A DNA stretch of 64,000 nt from Huintestinicola sp050874005 (GCF_050874005.1 NZ_JBNMJV010000008.1:1-64000); one strand, 5' to 3'; positions 40,368 through 48,525 are shown, numbered from the stretch's first letter. The notes: generated from the sequence alone by a model not told the origin. Program-made: numbers and translations.

Positions 40368-40385
40368 AGTTTGTTTTTAAACTAT
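40368..40385. promoter_or_regulatory. Putative MarR operator 1
   Basis: AGTTTGTTTTTAAACTAT, an AGTTT-N6-AAACT inverted repeat about 40 nt upstream of the MarR-citrate synthase operon start codon. It matches 17 of 18 bases with the site at 40889-40906. Confidence 0.65.
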
Positions 40386-40389
40386 AAGC

Positions 40390-40424
40390 TTAAAAATAAA
40401 AGCATCATTTCAAATGCTTTATTT
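40390..40424 (-). terminator. Terminator of second marR gene
   Basis: On the minus strand AAAGCAT pairs with ATGCTTT around an 8-nt loop, followed by TATTTTT, directly after the stop codon. Confidence 0.7.
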
Positions 40425-40862
40425 TCAAGTCATAAAGTGCTCGATATTTTTGCATATCTTGTAAGAGGTTTTTTTATATTCGGCAATTTCTTCCTCGGTC
40501 AGCCCGCAGAAAAGCTCATTTCTGATATTGTTCCATATGCTTTCAATGTCCGCAGCCACCTCTTTGCCTTTATCGGTCAGGCTGAAATGCAGGTAACGGC
40601 GGTCATTTTTATCCTGTACAGAAGTAATATAACCCTTTCCGGTCAGCCCGTACACCGTTGAGGAAATGTGACCCTTGTTTGCATTCAGGAACTCGGTGAT
40701 ATTGACAAGCGAGTCGGCGTCCTTGCATATTGACAGATAGTATATGACCTCAAATTCGGCACGCTTCATACCATAATGCTTTCTCAGCAAAGCAAATTTC
40801 GAGTCGGAATACTTTCTGAACTCACCGCCTTTGAGAACGACCTCTATCGGTCTCTGAACCAT
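40425..40862 (-). CDS. MarR-family regulator 2
   Basis: A 145-aa MarR protein. The winged helix is at about 52-105 (LVNITEFLNANKGHISSTVYGLTGKGYITSVQDKNDRRYLHFSLTDKG), with the RRY wing tip typical of the family. An N-terminal arginine/lysine-rich helix and a C-terminal dimer helix flank it. It has a strong promoter whose -10 overlaps a palindromic operator almost identical to that of the neighbouring MarR-citrate synthase operon. The two regulators may cross-control. Confidence 0.87.
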   Translation of the reverse strand: MVQRPIEVVLKGGEFRKYSDSKFALLRKHYGMKRAEFEVIYYLSICKDADSLVNITEFLNANKGHISSTVYGLTGKGYITSVQDKNDRRYLHFSLTDKGKEVAADIESIWNNIRNELFCGLTEEEIAEYKKTSYKICKNIEHFMT

Positions 40863-40888
40863 ATTCTCACCTTGCTTTCGTTTAAATT

Positions 40889-40906
40889 AGTTTGTTTTAA
40901 AACTAT
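40889..40906. promoter_or_regulatory. Putative MarR operator 2
   Basis: AGTTTGTTTTAAAACTAT, with TAGTTT-N6-AAACTA symmetry, overlapping the -10 box of the marR 2 promoter on the minus strand. Confidence 0.68.
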
Positions 40907-40933
40907 TATATCACCGTCTCCAATACTTGTCAA
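40905..40933 (-). promoter_or_regulatory. Promoter of marR 2
   Basis: On the minus strand, TTGACA (40933-40928), 17-nt spacer, TATAAT (40910-40905): a consensus sigma-A promoter. Confidence 0.82.
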
Positions 40934-41036
40934 GCATTCAGGTTATTTTTGATACAAATGTACAATAAAATAAACAGTTCTCTCTTGTGTATTTGTTCAA
41001 ATAACAAAAAATGATTTTCAAAAAAATGAAAACAGA

Positions 41037-41061
41037 AAAGAATAAAGAATAAATAATAAAG
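41037..41061. repeat. Solo copy of MITE terminal repeat
   Basis: 25 nt identical to the reverse complement of 61889-61913, the left end of the MITE-like element. It lies in the otherwise gene-free region 40863-41238. Low complexity (A, T and G only) weakens the case a little. Confidence 0.5.
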
Positions 41062-41080
41062 CTCATAACCTCCGCCCCAT

Positions 41081-41112
41081 AAAAAAACAGCCCCGATTAG
41101 CGTCGGGGCTGT
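41081..41112 (-). terminator. Terminator downstream of the deacetylase gene
   Basis: ACAGCCCCGA pairs with TCGGGGCTGT; on the minus strand it is followed by a run of T. A smaller hairpin (ATCCC/GGGAT at 41214-41227) lies closer to the stop codon. Confidence 0.85.
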
Positions 41113-41238
41113 AAGTTTATCCGAGCTGCAGCAGGGATAAACCGAAACAAAATAAAACAAGGAAGATAACGAGATGTTCTGCTGTCTGCATCAGCAAAAC
41201 AGGATATATCAAAATCCCGCAAGGGATCTGATGTCAAT

Positions 41239-42000
41239 TTAAACCTCTGGCAAACCGAACTCAAAGCCTGCCGCCCTTATGTTGTCGATAACACGGGGCA
41301 GGATATGGCAGTTTGTCTCGGAAACGCTGTGGAGAAGATAGATCGCACCGCTGTGAGCCGCCGAGGAAACTCTGTCAAGAGACTCATTCTCCTCAGGCTG
41401 ATCGTCCACGTTCCAGTCGCAGTATGCAAAGCTCCACACCAGCGTGGTGTAGCCGCAGTCGTGGACTGCCGCCAGCGCCTTTTCCGAATATTCGCCGCAG
41501 GGAGGACGGAAATATTTCATTTCATATCCGTATTCCTGCTTGACATATTCGTGCAGGGACATTATCTCCTCTTTAATGCCCTCGTCCGAGAGCTTAGGGA
41601 GTGAAGCGTGTGCCATACCGTGATTTCCAATGATATGACCCTCGCTTATCATTCTTTTCACAAGCTCGGGATTGCGCTTGGCGTAGTCGCCCGTGAGGAA
41701 GAATACCGCTTTAACGTTCTTCTCCCGGAGTGTGTCAAGAATTGGCGCCGTAAAGCCGTTTTCATAGCCCTGATCAAAGGTGAGGACTATCTTATCCCCG
41801 TCTGTGACCGCATAAGCGCCGTATTTATAAAACTGCTCGTTGAACATAAGAGCGCCCACTGGGCAGTTTTCGTCGTTTACCTCTCTGCCCTGACCGTAGC
41901 CGCAAAGGGTATCGTCAAGAGCAAAGGACATTGAGCCGAAGCCCGATGAAAAAATCATTGCGAGACTCATCATCAGAGCCGCCGTTTTCTTACCCGTCAA
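41239..42000 (-). CDS. pdaA: Polysaccharide deacetylase, PdaA-like (muramic delta-lactam pathway)
   Basis: A 253-aa exported NodB-domain enzyme. A signal peptide (about 1-28) is followed by the catalytic domain with TFDQGYENGFT, SEGHIIGNHGMAH (metal His pair), RPPCGEYS and HSGAIYLLHSVSETN. The TFD-x-GYENG form, rather than TFDDG, is typical of PdaA, which removes the acetyl group from muramic acid during spore cortex muramic-lactam formation. The start is TTG 42000, with AAGGAGG 7 nt upstream. Only a weak sigma-G-like promoter is seen. It points to sporulation ability, with the caution that related deacetylases act in vegetative cells. Confidence 0.85.
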   Translation of the reverse strand: MTGKKTAALMMSLAMIFSSGFGSMSFALDDTLCGYGQGREVNDENCPVGALMFNEQFYKYGAYAVTDGDKIVLTFDQGYENGFTAPILDTLREKNVKAVFFLTGDYAKRNPELVKRMISEGHIIGNHGMAHASLPKLSDEGIKEEIMSLHEYVKQEYGYEMKYFRPPCGEYSEKALAAVHDCGYTTLVWSFAYCDWNVDDQPEENESLDRVSSAAHSGAIYLLHSVSETNCHILPRVIDNIRAAGFEFGLPEV

Positions 42001-42267
42001 AGGTACGCCTCCTTTTTTCAAAAGATATCTATATCATCGCAGAGCCGTTTCTGCGTATGATAATAGCATACCCTTTTCCGGGAGAGTTTACACGGTGCTG
42101 ATTTTTCATCTCTATCAATATTATACCGTTTTTTTCGGAAAATACCACTACAAAACGGTTACAATATTATGTCAATACAACTTTTCAGCCGTTTTTCACA
42201 AGATTTTCACAAAAAAACAAAACGGTGCGTGTATTTTACATACCCCGCACCGAAGGCCTCAGCGCTG

Positions 42268-42516
42268 TCAAGCCCCGAGATAGGACTTTACGAGCACCTG
42301 AAGCAGCTCATCTCTGTCGATGTGACGGACGAGGCTTCGTGCGTTGTTGTATGTAGTTATATAAGTAGGATCCTCGGACAGGATATAGCCCACGATCTGA
42401 TTTATGGGATTATAGCCCTTTTCCCTCAATGCGTCGTAAATGAGCGTAAGGTTCTTTTTAAGCTCGGCTTCCTTGTCCTCATAGACAGAAAATGTCATTG
42501 TCTGCTCATTGTTCAC
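42268..42516 (-). CDS. ireB: IreB family regulatory phosphoprotein (UPF0297)
   Basis: An 82-aa small cytoplasmic protein with the family core ALREKGYNPINQIVGYILSEDPTYITTYNNARSLVRHIDRDELLQVLVKSYL. In Enterococcus IreB is a substrate of the Ser/Thr kinase IreK and affects cephalosporin resistance. The usual neighbours ruvX (yqgF) and a DUF1292 gene do not follow here. The promoter is at 42569-42597. GAAAGGGG lies a little far (about 14 nt) from the ATG. Confidence 0.92.
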   Translation of the reverse strand: MNNEQTMTFSVYEDKEAELKKNLTLIYDALREKGYNPINQIVGYILSEDPTYITTYNNARSLVRHIDRDELLQVLVKSYLGA

Positions 42517-42966
42517 AGGCTTGCACCCCTTTCATCAAAACTAAACGGCAGATTTTATCCTATAAACTATTATAACCTATATTTTCTGAAAATACAAGTG
42601 TTTTTTTCATTTTTAATGAAAAAATAATCTTCCGGATTTTAGGTATTTTTTACCCTCACCTTATTACATCATATTCGGAAAAGTGTCAGGATATTACCCG
42701 AAAAGCGCAGTGTATGGCATTGAGGTTTATTTCACAATGGGTATATGTCATAATATCTGAAATGCCGATAAAAATATACCGTACGGAGCAGGAAAATTTT
42801 TATGGTCGTTTTTCACAAACAGCTCAGATGGGTATTGACATTTAAGAACTTTTGTGCTATAATAGTAATACTGTCTACCCGTTGATTTTTTTGAGGATAT
42901 GTTGTATAATATAATTACAGTTAATATTTGATTTAACAGCTTTTGTCAAAATGGAGTTATGGGATA
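42517..42966. promoter_or_regulatory. Divergent promoter region between ireB and the protease operon
   Basis: No gene is seen. It holds the ireB promoter on the minus strand (TTGTAT 42597-42592, 17-nt spacer, TATAAT 42574-42569), and two tandem plus-strand promoters described separately. The middle (42600-42830) is A/T-rich with no clear structure. Confidence 0.65.
42835..42910 (+). promoter_or_regulatory. Tandem promoters of the protease/YceG-like operon
   Basis: P1 is TTGACA (42835-42840), 17 nt, TATAAT (42858-42863). P2 is TTGATT (42882-42887), 17 nt, TATAAT (42905-42910). Two strong promoters in a row suggest high or doubly regulated expression. Confidence 0.78.
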
Positions 42967-44355
42967 ATGGAAATTCGGTTCAATCCAATGAAAATAACAG
43001 GAATTGAAGCCTTCGGCGATGTGAGAGGCAGAACAGCGGCAGGGGTAAGAAGCGTTTATTTTATTATGGGAACAGGCTGTTACCCCGGGCTTTCGGAGGG
43101 CATACAAAAACTCGACCGCAGGCTGTCTGCAGACGAGAGGTGCCTTTACCGCAGAGTGACCTCATTCCCCCTGCCCGGAGTCAAGGAGGCGGCGGAATAC
43201 GGCGATAAATGGGACAGGCTGTGCAGAGGCGAAAAGGTGCTGTCTCAGGAGACGGAAACGGCGCTGAAAGAGGTATGCGCTATTTACCGCTCCGCTCGGA
43301 AAAATATAAATCCTTCCATAGAAAAAAATCTTGCGGCTATGCTTATGTTCCGTGCGGACAGGCTGCTTGAGGGGCTTGCCGCTTCGGGCGGGAAATGCCC
43401 AAAGCTTGTATGCTCTGGCAAGGCAGGCAGCAAGGAATATCTTTTCTGCCTTATGGCGGCGCTTATGGGGATAGACGTTTTGCTTCTGTGTCCCTCGGGT
43501 GAGCCGTCTCTCCCCGACGGTATGGTGCGGAGAGAGGAGCTTATAAAGCTTGGGGAAAACAAGGAATTTACTCTCCCCGAATATCAGCCCTCAAGAACGG
43601 AATGTGCAGGCTCGGGAGCGATCGCTATAGCTTCAAAGGTGGGGGCAAAGGCGGCAAGGGCTGCTGTTCCCGCAGTTTCGGGAAATCATATCCCTCTTAC
43701 CGTTCCCTCATCGCCTGTGAGAACGCCTGCTGTCAGCACATCTGCCGCTCCCGTCGGAGAGAGGACTTCTCAGAGCGGTGAGATGTCCTTTGAGGAGCTT
43801 GCCACCCTTGCTTCATCGGTGGTTATGATAAATCTTCACAACAGCAGAGGAAAGGTCATCGGCTCCGGCTCGGGAATAATTATCGGCAGCGGAGGCTACA
43901 TACTCACGAATTTTCACGTGGCAGGAGGCGCAAGGTCTTTTTCCGTTCAGCTGGAAAATGATGAGAACATTTACCGCACAAACGAGATAATCAAATATCA
44001 CCCGAACCTTGATCTGGCAATTCTGCGAATTGACAGGCAGCTTACGCCTATGCGGTTCTACAGCGGCAGAGAGGAGCTGCGCAGAGGTCAGAAAGTGGTG
44101 GCTATCGGCAGTCCCTTAGGACTTTTCAACAGCGTTTCCGATGGCATTATTTCGGGCTTTCGTGAGATAAACGGCGTTGATATGATACAGTTTACCGCTC
44201 CTATTTCGGGAGGCAGCTCTGGAGGCGCTCTCCTTAATATGTTCGGAGAGGTCATAGGCATAAGCACCGCAGGCTTCAGCAAGGGTCAGAATCTTAATCT
44301 TGCGGTGGGATACAAGGACATTATTCCCTTTATCGGCAATCTTAGAGATCAATGA
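42967..44355 (+). CDS. Trypsin-like serine protease fused to a YceG-like module
   Basis: A 462-aa protein. Residues 1 to about 210 contain a YceG-like module (NPSIEKNLAAMLMFRADRLLEG, then PKLVCSGKAGSKEYLFCLMAALMGIDVLLLCPSGEP). A Ala/Pro/Ser-rich linker follows (about 215-270). A trypsin/HtrA-type protease domain is at about 275-460 with the triad His317 (LTNFHVAGG), Asp349 (HPNLDLAILRID) and Ser418 (GGSSGGALLN). No signal peptide, membrane helix or PDZ domain is visible, so it should be cytoplasmic unless held by partners. ATG 42967 has GGAG 10 nt upstream; an in-frame TTG at 42943 is less likely. First gene of a three-gene operon. What it cleaves is unknown. Confidence 0.8.
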   Translation: MEIRFNPMKITGIEAFGDVRGRTAAGVRSVYFIMGTGCYPGLSEGIQKLDRRLSADERCLYRRVTSFPLPGVKEAAEYGDKWDRLCRGEKVLSQETETALKEVCAIYRSARKNINPSIEKNLAAMLMFRADRLLEGLAASGGKCPKLVCSGKAGSKEYLFCLMAALMGIDVLLLCPSGEPSLPDGMVRREELIKLGENKEFTLPEYQPSRTECAGSGAIAIASKVGAKAARAAVPAVSGNHIPLTVPSSPVRTPAVSTSAAPVGERTSQSGEMSFEELATLASSVVMINLHNSRGKVIGSGSGIIIGSGGYILTNFHVAGGARSFSVQLENDENIYRTNEIIKYHPNLDLAILRIDRQLTPMRFYSGREELRRGQKVVAIGSPLGLFNSVSDGIISGFREINGVDMIQFTAPISGGSSGGALLNMFGEVIGISTAGFSKGQNLNLAVGYKDIIPFIGNLRDQ

Positions 44356-44358
44356 TCA

Positions 44359-46647
44359 ATGAAAGATGGTTTGTATATGAACATTTCCATACCCGCAGAG
44401 CTTCTGTCGGAACAGCCTTCCGCAGGAGGTCATTTTCTGAGGATAAATAAATACGGCCCCGACACCGAGGAGCTTCTTCTGCGCTTTTTTGCTTTGGCGG
44501 TAAGGCGTGGAGCGTTTCTTGAAAAGGGTATGGCAAATCCTACTGCCGGAGATATCGCTTATTTTGAAAGCTCCTGCGCTTCGGACTTCAGGCTTGACAG
44601 GGAATTCATAAAAGCGGCAGCGAGGAAGTGCTGCAATGCTTCGGAGGACGCTGTAAGGGCAATGGCAGACTGCTTTTTTGAGTGTCTGTCACGGCTTAAA
44701 AGCGAGGGCAAGAATGACAGCATTTTAAAGAACACATTTATAAAGTTTATGTGCTGGCTGAGACGTGATATTGCCCGTGCCCTTGCTCCCTCAAAGGAGA
44801 AATATCCCCCGAAGATACTGTGCAGGGGCGGCATTTCCCGTCACGAGATGATGATGCTGTCTGCGGCAGCAAAGGCAGGCTGTGATGTGCTCATTGCAGA
44901 ATATGACGGTGCGGCTTATTTTGACAAGCTGCCCGAATGCGAAAAAACAGCGGCGCTTATTGATATGACGGGGGGAGTGGATTTTCCCTCGGGATTTACT
45001 CTCGGGGATATCAGGAAAAAGGCGGACAGCAGTCGGAGGACTGCGGCAGTAAGCGAAAGAACGGCTCCTTCGGCAGGCATTGCCGCTCCCGCAAGGAAAA
45101 ACGGTGGCTTCTGCGTTAATGCGTGGATATCCGGCAATATTTATGCGGACATTCTTACAGAGCCTGCCGCAAGAGGTAACGAGCCGGACACCTATTACAC
45201 CTGCTATGCAAGGATAAACGGTGCGGAGAACAAGACAACATATCTCAGCGACCTTTACAGCTTTTATATGAAGCTCCGTGAGACAAGAGACCCTTTGGTC
45301 ATTGACAAGGCGATAGATCCGCCTTCAAACGAGGAGATAAACTCTATATCACGTGGAAATTACAGAACTCCCGCAGATATGACAGCCGCCCTTTCCCAGA
45401 ACATCGTTCACTCCGACCCTAAGCTGCAGGGCATTATGCGGAACGCTTTCGGGGCGGTTATGGATATGTATTTTGCAGACGGTAACGATATAAGAAAGGG
45501 TATCTCAAAAGCCGTTTTCCTGCTGTGCTGGCTGAAAAGATATCAGAAGGAGCTTTTCGGCGGCGGCAGAAAGGGATTTCCCTGCCTTATCATTTTCGGA
45601 GGCTGCAGAAGCGCTTCGGAGGCTATGTTTGTAAAGATGATAGCCCGCTGTCCTGCGGACGTTCTCATACTAAGACCCGAACTTGGCGGAAAATGCGAGC
45701 TGTACGATGACCTGATGTATGAGCGGAATTTTACGGAGTCCCTGCCTGCGGAGAAATTTCCCAGAGAAGGCGGTGACGCTGCACTTGGTACGGTGGCGTA
45801 TTATGCGGAGCGTGAGCTTGACAGTATGATGTACACCGACACGGGCATTTACCGCAGTCATCAGTATGCAAAGGCAAATGCGGTGGTTCTCAAAACAATG
45901 TATGAGGAAATTCCTATGCTGTGGGGCTCGGAACTGAAATTCCGTCCCAATTTCAGCGTTTCGGGCGACATTGTGAACATTCCCGTTATTATGGCGAAAA
46001 TTTCGGGAGTCAAGAACAAGGACCTGCCAAGATACTGGAATGAGCTTCACGATATGGCAGCGGCATTTCCCGACAGCACACTCATTTTCAAGGGCGAACC
46101 TATCACAAATGAGGAAGGCTCCTGCGAATATGCGGTGGGCTTTATGAAAAACGGCAGGCTGAACAAATCGGCTGTGAAGGCACACAAGAATTATAATTAC
46201 GGCTTTCTCAAGGAGGAAACTCAGGACTACATTCTGGATAAGCTGTCCGCATTTCTTGAGGCAAATGTCATAAAGGATCAGAAGTCGGGCGGGCTTGAGT
46301 ACAGGATAATCCACATTGCCCTTAATATGAGCAGCGACATTCTGCGGCTCATTCAGAAATTTGATTTTACGGCGGTAAATCCCAAGGTCATTTATATCGC
46401 AACGGGTGAGAACGTCATATCACGGGCGGACAGCATCCTGCTTGCCTTTCTGAGCAAGCTGGGCTTTGATGTGGCATTTTACGTTCCTACGGGATATCAG
46501 AGTGCCGAGAAATATTACAACAACGGTGTCATCAACTGTCTGGAGGTGGGCGAGTATATGTTTGACTTGCAGATACCCGACCTGAGCAAGCGGACGGCTG
46601 ACCCGAAAAAATCTATTTTCAGACGAATATTCGGAAAGGATAAATAA
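44359..46647 (+). CDS. YceG-like protein with repeated modules
   Basis: A 762-aa soluble protein of the YceG type (tellurium/stress 'biosynthetic module' family PF14266), assigned from motif resemblance. At least two copies of one module are seen: about 120-185 (DSILKNTFIKFMCWLRRDI, then PPKILCRGGISRHEMMMLSAAAKAGCDVLIAEYDG) and about 380-450 (DIRKGISKAVFLLCWLKRY, then PCLIIFGGCRSASEAMFVKMIARCPADVLILRPELG). A C-terminal segment (PKVIYIATGENVISRADSILLAFLSKLGFDVAFYVPTGYQSAE) looks like a third, shorter copy. YceG activity is unknown. The start may be 44359 or 44377; neither has a strong ribosome site, which suggests coupling to the upstream gene. Confidence 0.72.
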   Translation: MKDGLYMNISIPAELLSEQPSAGGHFLRINKYGPDTEELLLRFFALAVRRGAFLEKGMANPTAGDIAYFESSCASDFRLDREFIKAAARKCCNASEDAVRAMADCFFECLSRLKSEGKNDSILKNTFIKFMCWLRRDIARALAPSKEKYPPKILCRGGISRHEMMMLSAAAKAGCDVLIAEYDGAAYFDKLPECEKTAALIDMTGGVDFPSGFTLGDIRKKADSSRRTAAVSERTAPSAGIAAPARKNGGFCVNAWISGNIYADILTEPAARGNEPDTYYTCYARINGAENKTTYLSDLYSFYMKLRETRDPLVIDKAIDPPSNEEINSISRGNYRTPADMTAALSQNIVHSDPKLQGIMRNAFGAVMDMYFADGNDIRKGISKAVFLLCWLKRYQKELFGGGRKGFPCLIIFGGCRSASEAMFVKMIARCPADVLILRPELGGKCELYDDLMYERNFTESLPAEKFPREGGDAALGTVAYYAERELDSMMYTDTGIYRSHQYAKANAVVLKTMYEEIPMLWGSELKFRPNFSVSGDIVNIPVIMAKISGVKNKDLPRYWNELHDMAAAFPDSTLIFKGEPITNEEGSCEYAVGFMKNGRLNKSAVKAHKNYNYGFLKEETQDYILDKLSAFLEANVIKDQKSGGLEYRIIHIALNMSSDILRLIQKFDFTAVNPKVIYIATGENVISRADSILLAFLSKLGFDVAFYVPTGYQSAEKYYNNGVINCLEVGEYMFDLQIPDLSKRTADPKKSIFRRIFGKDK

Positions 46648-46648
46648 A

Positions 46649-47782
46649 ATGAAAGCCAAGGACATTGCTTTATTATGCACCGCTGCGGCAGGGGCAGGTG
46701 CTGCGGCAGGCATTGCGGCGGCAAACAGCAAGCCGCCGAAGGAAAAGCCTGCAAAGGACGCTCCTGCCCCCAAGGCAAAGACAGTTTCCAAGAGCACCGA
46801 AAGACGCAGCGTTCCCGATACACAGCCCCTTAAAGCAGATATAAAGCCGCTGAGCTTCGGAACGGACAAGCCATTAAAGACGGTTTATTCCCACAGCGAC
46901 AGGGGCATTGTGGCTGTTTTCGGCTCGGAGGGCAGGCACACGGTCTGCAGGGCTGGCTTTGAGGGAAATATTGCGGAAGTACGGTGCCCCGTTGGGATAT
47001 CCGGGGCGGCTCTCGGCGAGGACTGCGTTATGTTCATCACCGAAAGAGGGGGAGTTTTTGTTTACAACGATCCCGAAAAAGAGCCTGTTTTATGTGCTCT
47101 CACCGCTCCCGAATATGCGGCTTATTTTGATGGAAGATTTTACGTATTTTCCGACTCGCTGCTGTACATCTGCACCCCTGAGGGTGAGATAGAAAAGACC
47201 GTAAGTCTCGGAGCGATGATCGAGATAACGGGCAGCGATATCTGCGACGCCGAGGACTCGGACAGCAGCTTTACGGCGGCGAGGGTAAGCGTCAAAAAGC
47301 TTCTGCCATTGGGGAGATCGGGTCTTTTTGCCGCCATTTCCGCCGAGGGCAATTCCTACATTATGCATAAGGACGAGGACGATTTTGTAAGCTTTGAAAA
47401 GACTTATGAAAATATCATTGACGTCTGTGTTTTCGGCAGCTTTGCTTATTATCTGTGCAGGCTTACGGGCGGATACGGCATAATTAAAACAGAGATAAAG
47501 CGGAAAAACTGCGAGACCGCAGGAAAATATCAGCTTTGCGGCGAGGACAGAAAGCCCGTTAAGATATTCTCCGTAAGCTGCGGCATAGGAGTTTTGTATG
47601 AGGACGGCGGGGTGAAATTCCTGCTCCCCGAGATATCCTCAGAACGTGCAAGGGAAAAGGCTCGCAGGGGTCTTTCGGCTTTAAACGGTGCTTTCGGAGA
47701 AATCGCTGCTGATGATGTTTTCTCCTTTGCGGAGGGGTGCGGATATGTTTCCGACGGGAATATCGGAATTGTAACGGTATGA
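46649..47782 (+). CDS. Membrane-anchored beta-rich protein of unknown function
   Basis: A 377-aa protein not recognised as a known family. The N-terminus has an Ala/Gly-rich hydrophobic helix (about 5-25), then a Lys/Pro/Ala-rich spacer (about 27-65). The rest (about 70-377) is made of short beta strands with repeated aromatic and acidic turns, as in a beta propeller (for example SDRGIVAVFGSEGRHTVCRAG, CVMFITERGGVFVYND, GRFYVFSDSLLYICTPEGEI). It begins 1 nt after the YceG-like gene and is plainly co-transcribed. It could link the soluble partners to the membrane or sense a ligand. Confidence 0.7.
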   Translation: MKAKDIALLCTAAAGAGAAAGIAAANSKPPKEKPAKDAPAPKAKTVSKSTERRSVPDTQPLKADIKPLSFGTDKPLKTVYSHSDRGIVAVFGSEGRHTVCRAGFEGNIAEVRCPVGISGAALGEDCVMFITERGGVFVYNDPEKEPVLCALTAPEYAAYFDGRFYVFSDSLLYICTPEGEIEKTVSLGAMIEITGSDICDAEDSDSSFTAARVSVKKLLPLGRSGLFAAISAEGNSYIMHKDEDDFVSFEKTYENIIDVCVFGSFAYYLCRLTGGYGIIKTEIKRKNCETAGKYQLCGEDRKPVKIFSVSCGIGVLYEDGGVKFLLPEISSERAREKARRGLSALNGAFGEIAADDVFSFAEGCGYVSDGNIGIVTV

Positions 47783-47819
47783 TTTTCGTGAAATCGGCAC
47801 TTCATTTACCGAAAATCCC

Positions 47820-47848
47820 TTGACATAAAACAGGAATTGTTATATAAT
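47820..47848 (+). promoter_or_regulatory. Promoter of greA
   Basis: TTGACA (47820-47825), 17-nt spacer, TATAAT (47843-47848). Confidence 0.82.
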
Positions 47849-47899
47849 ATAAACTTAGGTAATTATATCCGAAGTCACTTGAAAGGATGGTCATATATT

Positions 47900-48376
47900 A
47901 TGGCAGTCAAGAAGATAAGAATGTCCGCAGAAGGATTTAAGGATCTGGAAAAACAGCTTGAATATCTCAAAAACGTCCGCAGAGCAGAGGTTGCTCAGAA
48001 GCTGAAGGAAGCACGTTCCTTCGGAGACCTTTCCGAGAACGCCGAGTACGATGAGGCTAAGAACGAGCAGGCTATCCTTGAGGCAGAGATCGTTGATATC
48101 GAGATGAAGATAAGCAACGCCGAGGTGGTAAGCGACGAGGACCTTTCCACAGACGAAATAGGCGTTGGTTCATTTGTTAAGCTCAAAGACCTTGAATTTG
48201 ACGAGATACTTGAGCTTCAGATCGTAGGTTCCACCGAAGCTGACCCCGAGAACAACAAGATCTCCGAGGACGCTCCTATAGGCATTGCCGCTCTCAAGAA
48301 AAAAGTGGGCGACATTCTCGAGGTCGAGGCTCCTATGGGCGTTATAAAGATGGAAGTTCTTGAGATAAGCAAGTGA
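47900..48376 (+). CDS. greA: Transcription elongation factor GreA
   Basis: A 158-aa factor that rescues backtracked RNA polymerase by stimulating RNA cleavage. The N-terminal coiled coil (about 1-75) carries the catalytic acidic tip in ARSFGDLSENAEYDEAKNEQ. A C-terminal FKBP-like domain with DEIGVGSFVKLKD and ISEDAPIGIAALKKKVGD follows. ATG 47900 has AAAGGATGG upstream. A small hairpin (GCAGGT-TCG-ACCTGC) follows the stop, and lysS lies 150 nt downstream. Confidence 0.96.
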   Translation: MAVKKIRMSAEGFKDLEKQLEYLKNVRRAEVAQKLKEARSFGDLSENAEYDEAKNEQAILEAEIVDIEMKISNAEVVSDEDLSTDEIGVGSFVKLKDLEFDEILELQIVGSTEADPENNKISEDAPIGIAALKKKVGDILEVEAPMGVIKMEVLEISK

Positions 48377-48525
48377 GCAGGTTCGACCTGCAGCGAGGTC
48401 GTGCTGTTAATTTGCAGGGATAATTGACTTTATCTCCACGCAGGCAGAAATAATGCAAAATTATGCTTTGTTTCTGATGATAAAAAATAATATGCACTAA
48501 AAATAATGCAAAGGAATGAAAAAAA

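Noticed and set aside
48377..48525. T-box or other riboswitch before lysS
   Set aside because: The gap is only 149 nt, with one small hairpin and no T-box UGGN or specifier features.
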